Notes under the pieces: generated by a model
What the model was told of the DNA's origin: nothing
Databases searched by the model: none
Seen by the model: the letters and a program-made list of their open reading frames with translations, nothing else
Origin: Plantago major
Taxonomy: Eukaryota; Streptophyta; Magnoliopsida; Lamiales; Plantaginaceae
Direction: 5' to 3'
Length of the DNA stretch: 64,000 bases
Assembly: GCA_026545765.1 (NCBI GenBank)
Contig: CM048844.1
Span: forward strand, 60,511,545-60,575,544
Program-made: the position numbers and the translations under genes
Shown here: in pieces, positions 58,238 to 64,000 of the stretch
How positions within the stretch are numbered: the first letter of the stretch is position 1
How the letters are laid out: the number at the start of each line of letters is the position of its first letter

Positions 58238-58527
58238 GGAGGCTCCTTTTCATTTGCTTCACCACACTACAACTCTCAAACTCTCTTTTCTCAAGGCGAT
58301 TTTCTTTTTCGCACCGAGCTTCCGCAATCTCGAATTGCCGTGCTTCAGGTCCAACACCGTTTTTCAAAAACTGTAAGTGTCTCGAATTCCGATCTTCATC
58401 TTTAATTTCTCTGTTGTTGTCTTTCATATTTTCGTAACATGGGGTCAGGTAGGATCGTCCTCCGACTGATCTTAGGGTCAGTCTCTTCTTCGGTAGTTTC
58501 TTATATAAAATCTTATCACGTAGAATC

Positions 58528-60460
58528 ATGGCAAGTCAGAGTGAGGATAGTCAGCATCAGTCGGAGGGTCGGTTGTACGACCACAATGGTGAGTAAGATT
58601 CCTTCACCGCATCGGACGACTCCATTGAGGAGGGTCAGATGGTTAACCAGCCTAGGGGTCGGTCTTTTGTGGTCGTTTCGAGCTCGAACCTTGTGGTCGG
58701 TTCTAGCTCGAGACAGCTTCCTCCGGGGTTATCTGCAAGTCTGGGCGGATCCTATAGGTGCTCCATTAGGAATGAGCCCATCATCTCCGAAGTGCGAGAT
58801 GAATTGGTGAGGGATAGACTTAATCTTAGTGGTCGGGTGACCGAGAGGGAGAAACTTGTGCTAATGCAAGGATCGGTGGCGGAGTCTTCTGCGGTGGTGA
58901 GAGCACGCCTTGGTTTGGATGGTGAAGATACCGATGATGCTGAAATAGATGAGATGTTGGATGGAGTGGGGGATGATGCGGTTGGGAATGATAACCCTCA
59001 GCTTGAGAACGAAAATCAAGAGGTTGGGGCGGAAGAAGAAGATGAGGTCGAGGAAGAAGAGACCGAGCCTAGACAAAAAAGGAGGAGAGTGGTTGAGGAG
59101 GAGACAAAATTCAACAAGGCAGGAGAAGTCCGCGATACCTCGGCCACTAACATCAAAGTCCGTAGAGAAGTGGACATCGGTCCTTTGTTTCACGGTGCCG
59201 AGCAAAATGCGGATGGGTTTATTCCGACCTGTGCCTCCACGGTTACCACTGAGGAGTTGACCAAGTTGAGATTCAACTACAGCATCCCTTCGTACGTCGA
59301 TCTTCGGATCCCTTTTGCGGATCAAACTTTGTACAATCCACCCGAGGGATATGCCTCAGTCTTCTCGGTACAAATAGAGAATGGGTGGCAGCTCCCCATC
59401 AATACCGACCTTCAAAAACTCCTCCGAGAGATTAAGATGTGCCCGACTCAAATCACAGCTAATGGGTTGGCGACCCTTATCTGTTGGGCGGTGGTGATGA
59501 AGCACTCCAACATTCCTCTCAACGTCACAAATTTTCTTCACCTTTTCAAAATAGCCAAGAGTCCGGGAAATCCATACTTCTTCTATTTCTCGGCTCGTAG
59601 GTATTTTAAATTATTGCACAACATGACTTCGTCCACTGGCATAGAATGGTGGACGAAGTATTTTTACATCAGAGATACCCGGGGCACAACAAATGTGCCC
59701 CTACATTTTTTCAAGAGGAAGGACCCCCGGTCAGTTAAGCTCGGAACCAAGAGCAGTTGCCCGGCCTGGTTGTCCAATTTTTTTAATATGACTCCTGAGC
59801 GTATGTATTTTCCATATGTCTTGGTTAACCAGCCTCTCCCTTACTTGGCCGGTATAACTTCCGAGGAGGTTTATTGTAATAACAAGTCCTTAGGTAAGTC
59901 TCTGATATGTTGGAAAGTAACAACAAGTACTTAGGTAAGTCTTTGTTTGTCGGTTTTCATAAAACTAACCGACCCTTGTCCTGTTTTCAGGTTACTGGAT
60001 GTCTACCGGGAATGAAGCTCTCTGGGACATGATCTTCCCTGAGACCCAGCCGAAGAGTAAGCAGGTGGTGAAGATGAACATCTTGGCCCCCGTAAACATA
60101 GCGAGTCACTTGGAGCCAAACACTTAAGGGGCCGGTGGGTCGGGTTTCCCAGCATCAGGGCTAGGTGCAAGGGTCCGGGAGTCAACCCGTCCGACATGGT
60201 CCAGGGGTCGGGAAGGGTAACATTACCGGGGGGATCGCATTCCTCGCCAAGTCGCACAGTCATTGGCCCGTCGGGGAGGTCAAGATCTGCCGAGGTGTGG
60301 GAGTTCATCTTCCAGGATGCGACCTCCAACTGCTGCGACCGACCGTAGTCGAGAGAAGAGGCCTTTGGAGGAGCCACAGCCTGCTGGTCGAAACATCCGA
60401 CGGACGTTTGATCCGTCGGTAGCCTGGGAGTTCACCACGGCCGAGGAAGGTCAGGTGATG
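58528..60460 (+). pseudogene. Second antisense additional ORF (putative gypsy-type transposon family)
   Basis: An acidic N-terminus with a DEVEEEETEPRQKRRRV stretch is followed by the conserved block LYNPPEGYASVFSVQIENGW and LQKLLREIKMCPTQI. This is clearly related to copy B's antisense ORF (FYNPPAGYMCVHEVAFSCGW). The frame from 58639 is open to 59934. GTAAGT donor-like sites near 59893 and 59934 and an acceptor TTTTCAG near 59991 suggest an intron. The gene is cut by the CACTA insertion and is broken. It comes from a different Tat family, since only the conserved block aligns well. Confidence 0.65.
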
Positions 60461-60613
60461 CACTACAATAATAATCGAATTTAGGGACGGATATTATCCG
60501 TCCCTAAATTAGGGACGAATCGGTGACTTTAGGGATTATCCGTCCCTAAAACAGTTGACTAAAAAAAAATGTTTTTAGGGACAGATAGCAGGGACGGATA
60601 GCTATCCGTCCCT
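60461..60613 (+). repeat. CACTA terminal and subterminal repeats
   Basis: After the terminus, TTAGGGACGGATA/TATCCGTCCCTAA forms a 13-bp-arm palindrome with a 1-nt spacer (60481-60507). AGGGACGGATAG/CTATCCGTCCCT is a perfect 24-bp palindrome (60590-60613). Single copies of the motif lie between them. Such subterminal motifs are where CACTA transposases bind. Confidence 0.88.
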
Positions 60614-62444
60614 AAAAACCCTATACAGCGGGCAGCCTTGCCCTTTCTTCCTCATTTTCCTTCTGCTTTCTTTCTTTCTTCCTCTCTTCTCAAATTTGCC
60701 CCTTTTCATTTCCGGCCAAATCTCGACGATTCCGGCCAATCTTGGACTCGTTTCGAAGCTCGTCGGACAAGGAACTAGGGTTGTGCATCAATTTCAACTT
60801 TCATCCGCTATTTTCTCCGAAATTGAAGGTATTTTGGCTAAACCCTTACTTTAGAAGAACGGTTCCGTTTATTGTGCAATTGATTTGATTGTGAGAGGTA
60901 GTAGTGTTTGATGGTTAAGTTGTTTACTCATTTATGTTTAAAAACTGAGATTGTTTTGAGGATTCATAGTTTGTGTTTTGTGAGTGAAGTGGAATTGGGA
61001 ATAATCTATGCAGTATTCGTTGTCAATTTGTTTTATGAACGAAATTACGAAAACTTTCCAGATATAGCTTAATTTTGTTACCTGGCTCATGATAGTGTAT
61101 CATTCATTCATTTGCATACTAGTGTGGATGAGGTGAAGTAGAATTTAGAACTTTTATGGTTTCTAATAATAACTATATAGCACCTGATGAAGCTATCCTT
61201 CACAACGTAGAAACCGTCTAGCTTTTTGGAACCAAGAAATTGACCTGCAAAATGAATGCTTATATGATAACAGGAAGTAGTAGTGTGTGTGTAACTTATG
61301 CCTTCTTTTTCATCTTCGGCTCACTCAGTCTGAAGAATGGAGATGAAGCTCAGGTGCTTTATATAGCGAGTAATCCATGATTCTTAATTTGGTGTGAGGA
61401 TGAGGAAATTTGTTGGATAGATTTTGTGCGGTGTTGATGTCCACAGAATGTTGACAGAACTGCTACGTGAAAATAGAAACTTATACTACTCTAAAAATGT
61501 AAGTGGACATTGGTCTTTGTGAATATGGTGTAAAAGAATATGTGATGGCATATTCCAATAGTGCATGGGATTTATTTATTTGATCTTCTTTGGATTTTTC
61601 TAATGCACACTTATGCGTAACTAGGTTTCATGTCCCATTAAGGTGTTAATTAGCGTGATTATGGGAAAGATATATTATTATCACTGCTAATATAGAAGAA
61701 AAAACTTTCTCAATATAAGTTGCTTCATTGTAATGTGTTTATGGTTCTGTGAAGAAGTTATTTAGCTTTCACAGTCTTAATGCATGACTTGGACTTGAGA
61801 GTTGAGATTAAGCTTTGACTGATAGAACTGTTAGTAATGGTTGGTTTCATGCTGTTGATCACTTATGGTCAATGAGAATTAGGAAGAACTATACCATCAC
61901 TCGAATATGTGTAGCTGGTCCCGAATATAATTTACAGGGGTTCCTCTTTTACTGAAGCCAATGATTTGGGATCTCTGGTTGAGCATCAAACATTTAATAT
62001 CGCTATATTGTTAATATCTGCACTCCCATTGGCAATAACACACTAATTTTTTGAATTCCTTGTGTTGTTCATGAAAGATGAACTCGTAATGGAGAAACTA
62101 TTGGTAGTAGGCTCACTAGCTCCTCCGCATTGTAAATGCACCATTATAATCCGCCTAAATGCCTTACCTTATAATGAAACCAGTAAAACTGTAAAACTAC
62201 GAACTTTAAATTAAGAGATTGTATCATCAGCTCGATGTAGTGACCACTAATTTGTAAATTGAGTAATGAGGTATTAAGACCATGCCTATGATCATTGTTT
62301 TGACTGTACAACTTATCTATTCATGGATTTTCTTAGCTATATTATGTATTTGTGTCTACTACATCATTTTGTAGAGACAAACATACTGTGCTGAGCCTCT
62401 TCTTCTTTTTTTTTTTTTTTTGTTACCTGATGTTGCTGTCTCAG
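60614..62444 (+). other. CACTA interior: leader-like exon and intron-like sequence
   Basis: A pyrimidine-rich stretch (60635-60720) and a segment ending GAAATTGAAG|GTATTTTGG near 60830 look like a 5' untranslated exon with a splice donor. The following 1.6 kb is AT-rich with no long frame. It includes a possible minus-strand mini-exon (61184-61244) and resembles an intron. Its origin, transposon or captured host intron, is unclear. Confidence 0.5.
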
Positions 62445-62610
62445 GCACTAAAGGAAAGAATAGACCGAGTGAAGGAGAAAATTAATAGGAATGGTGTATT
62501 TACTTATGAGGTTGAGTTCAGTGAAGAGATGATGGACATACGCAAGGACTTCGTTTCAATTCATGGAGAGATGGTTCTTCTCAAAAACTACAGTTCCCTC
62601 AACTTTGCAA
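62445..62610 (+). pseudogene. SPX-domain exon fragment
   Basis: Fifty-five codons begin [19 protein letters not shown] and end with [18 protein letters not shown]. This is the middle of the plant SPX domain (SPX1-4 type phosphate sensors, which bind inositol pyrophosphates and hold PHR transcription factors). A TCTCAG acceptor precedes the exon and GTAAAT follows. The last exon base is A where a G would be usual. The rest of the domain (for example the KKYDKRTG part) does not follow, so this is a fragment and not a gene. The exon starts in phase 0 and ends in phase 1. Confidence 0.85.
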
Positions 62611-62946
62611 GTAAATCAGCTTCTTTATTATTTTTCTGTGTTCAGTTAATGTGGTTATTTAAGGTTTATTCTGTTCTATGATTGGATCATCAACTGAAGT
62701 TTCACCTTCAAGTAAATGGTATGTAGGAATGTTTTCCTTTTTAACTCCCTCTGTTACTTTACAAGCTTCCTAGAATTCTAGTTTTGGCATACCATTACAA
62801 GCTTCCTAATTCGAAAATGAGTTTCTCTATCCAACTTATGAATTCTTTATCCATTATCTCTATTAGTCTATTACTTTATCAGTACTTTATTCACTGATTC
62901 TCATACTTTATCACCCATATACAATTTGTGGGTAATGATTTTCCAG

Positions 62947-63777
62947 GACATAGTCGTTGGGTGTGGGACTGTATCTTCTCAGTTGATGGTGCCTTCCTGA
63001 TCACAGGTATGATGTTAAAATTTAGTATTCAAATAGTTCACACAAATATTTTGTTTGGCATAATTGCTTTAAACTAAATTACAGAGAAAATATTTGTTTG
63101 TCAATAAACCCAACTGAGAGAAATCGACTTAGTGGCTGCGTGCACTTATCAAGTACCTATTGCTTCAGCTTACATAAATTCAGGATATGTTCCGAATTTT
63201 GTGTCTTTATAATTCCGAGGTTTTGGTGATAGTTGAATTTTTAGATTTGGGTCTATAGGAACATGAGGAGTACTCCTTCAGATTTTATAGTTGCACCAGT
63301 GTTAATCAATATAAGCAATTACCGTTGTATTATATTTCATCGGAGCCTGAAAAAAAAATGTGACTTTTCACTGGTTGTAAGTTACTTTTGCAGTGTTTGT
63401 AAATATGATTTTTGGCTTTGACTTGTATTTTAGCAAGGCGAATAACTAAAAGCCGTAAAGCATCTTTCTCAGGATATCCTTACAGTTTTTGTTAAAGACT
63501 TCTGACACAGACGATATTGAACCACAAAAGAATGTTTATTTTTTTGTTGTAACATTCTGATCAACTAATTTCTTGCCAAAGTCGTGCTTATAGTAAGGCC
63601 GTGTATGTCACTTGTGACCATCAACTTGTAACTCTTTGAAAATTCCGCATTGCAGCTTCTTCTGATTTAACAGCAAGATTATGGTCCATGTCCAGCGGAG
63701 AAGAAATTAAAGTCTACAAGGGCCATCAAAAAGCAACTGTCTGCTGTGCTCTGCATGATGGTACCGAACCTTCATGA
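62947..63777 (+). pseudogene. LST8: Last two coding exons of LST8 (TORC1 subunit), fragment
   Basis: Exon 62947-63006 encodes the WD40 piece [19 protein letters not shown]. Exon 63656-63777 encodes [20 protein letters not shown], continues to [11 protein letters not shown] and ends at TGA 63775-63777. The splice sites are TTCCAG/GTATG and TTGCAG. LST8 is a seven-bladed WD40 protein that steadies the TOR kinase; these exons are its last blade and C-terminus. The upstream exons are absent, and an SPX exon lies where they should be. Both exons are free of stops and in phase with each other, so the copy may be young. Confidence 0.85.
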
Positions 63778-64000
63778 TAATTCTGGAGTAGTCGCTTTCT
63801 TCTAAGTCGAACAATCTGCCCCAGAGCTATGTTTCTTGCAAAATGTTGATCTTTACGAAATATGTGGCAGAGGGTCAAAGTTCTTAGTAGCTTTCTCCAA
63901 TTATATATTGTAATAGCAAGTGAAATTGGTGATTGAACACTTTATTATCTATCTTTCGTGATCCAGTTTGTATGTGTTGGATATATAACAGAAACTAGCC
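63778..64000 (+). other. Probable LST8 3' UTR carried with the fragment
   Basis: About 220 bp after the LST8 stop has no frame of note and is likely the captured 3' untranslated region and beyond. The window ends here. Confidence 0.45.

Larger units (their letters stand above)
57078..60460 (-). mobile_element. Part of another Tat-like retroelement, tentative
   Basis: A possible LTR (57078-57958, TGTTAGCAGC to TTGTATCA) is followed by TTGTTCCCCAAGTTTC. That resembles the polypurine tract region after copy B's left LTR (TATGTCCCCCCAGTTTCC) in the same orientation. An antisense gene of the same broad family as in copy B comes next. The element is interrupted by the CACTA transposon at 60461, and its remaining parts are not visible. 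The LTR boundaries are inferred from TG/CA ends only. Confidence 0.4.
60461..64000 (+). mobile_element. CACTA (En/Spm) DNA transposon, left part, with captured gene fragments
   Basis: The left end reads CACTACAATAATAATCG, the classic CACTA terminus, preceded by ATG as a possible 3-bp target duplication. Subterminal palindromes follow at once. The element opens to the right, and no matching TTGTAGTG end with subterminal repeats appears before 64000, so the right end lies outside. No transposase was seen in this part. It landed inside the antisense gene of a Tat-like element. Confidence 0.82.

Noticed and set aside
60003-60377. Minus-strand frame beginning MAPPKASSLDYGRS
   Set aside because: It is the shadow of the GC-rich antisense gene region on the other strand; no domain was recognised.
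62226-62245. TGTAGTG near 62238 as the right end of the CACTA element
   Set aside because: Only seven bases match the terminus, no subterminal AGGGACGGAT motifs precede it, and the following bases do not repeat ATG.
62748-62900. CTCCCTCTGTTACTTTACAAGC as the start of another Stowaway MITE
   Set aside because: No matching inverted end or second TA was found nearby; it may be a decayed half.
62445-63777. A genuine host SPX or LST8 gene at this place
   Set aside because: Only one SPX exon and the last two LST8 exons are present, joined in an order no single gene has, directly inside a CACTA end.

Overview
The window is nuclear DNA of a flowering plant, most likely a eudicot (an inference from repeat families and codon-level resemblance, not a species call). 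It is repeat-rich: SIRE-lineage Ty1/Copia elements, Tat-lineage Ty3/Gypsy elements with a second RNase H, a plant L1 LINE, Stowaway-type MITEs and a CACTA transposon. No complete host gene was found. The only host-derived coding sequence is a set of gene fragments (SPX domain and LST8) at the right end, inside the CACTA element.

Layout. 1-3016: 3' remnant of a Copia element. 3017-5128: non-genic AT-rich flank with a degenerate repeat array and a 31-bp inverted repeat. 5129-16241: Gypsy/Tat copy A (+ strand), broken, with a solo Copia LTR in its 5' LTR. About 16242-35107: Copia copy C1 (+), broken, split by a later Copia copy C2 (- strand, 16487-27083). 35108 to about 38175: 5'-truncated LINE. 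38176-42391: AT-rich spacer with three Stowaway-like MITEs, a (TA)n tract and the same degenerate array in opposite orientation. 42392-56486: Gypsy/Tat copy B (- strand) with two LTRs, a long gag-pol frame and a separate rightward block of antisense ORFs. 56487-60460: flank plus part of a different Tat-like element with its own antisense gene. 60461-64000: left part of a CACTA element.

Main observations. (1) The CACTA element carries an SPX-domain exon followed by the last two coding exons of LST8, all on the same strand, with splice phases that would allow an in-frame chimera. (2) The Tat elements carry antisense units, each with a TATAAATA box; the two coding ones are followed within about 12 nt of their stop by the same 12-nt motif. 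(3) The post-pol ORF region of C1 holds four mini-exons, all multiples of three, separated by 77-86-nt GT-AG introns. (4) The outer flank of copy A's 5' LTR and that of copy B's left LTR share a 5-bp site on opposite strands, and the same array lies beyond both in opposite orientation. This suggests a large inversion by recombination between inverted Tat copies.

The LTR elements are treated as fossils: named, bounded and dated roughly, without itemising what breaks them. No tRNA, rRNA or CRISPR array was seen.
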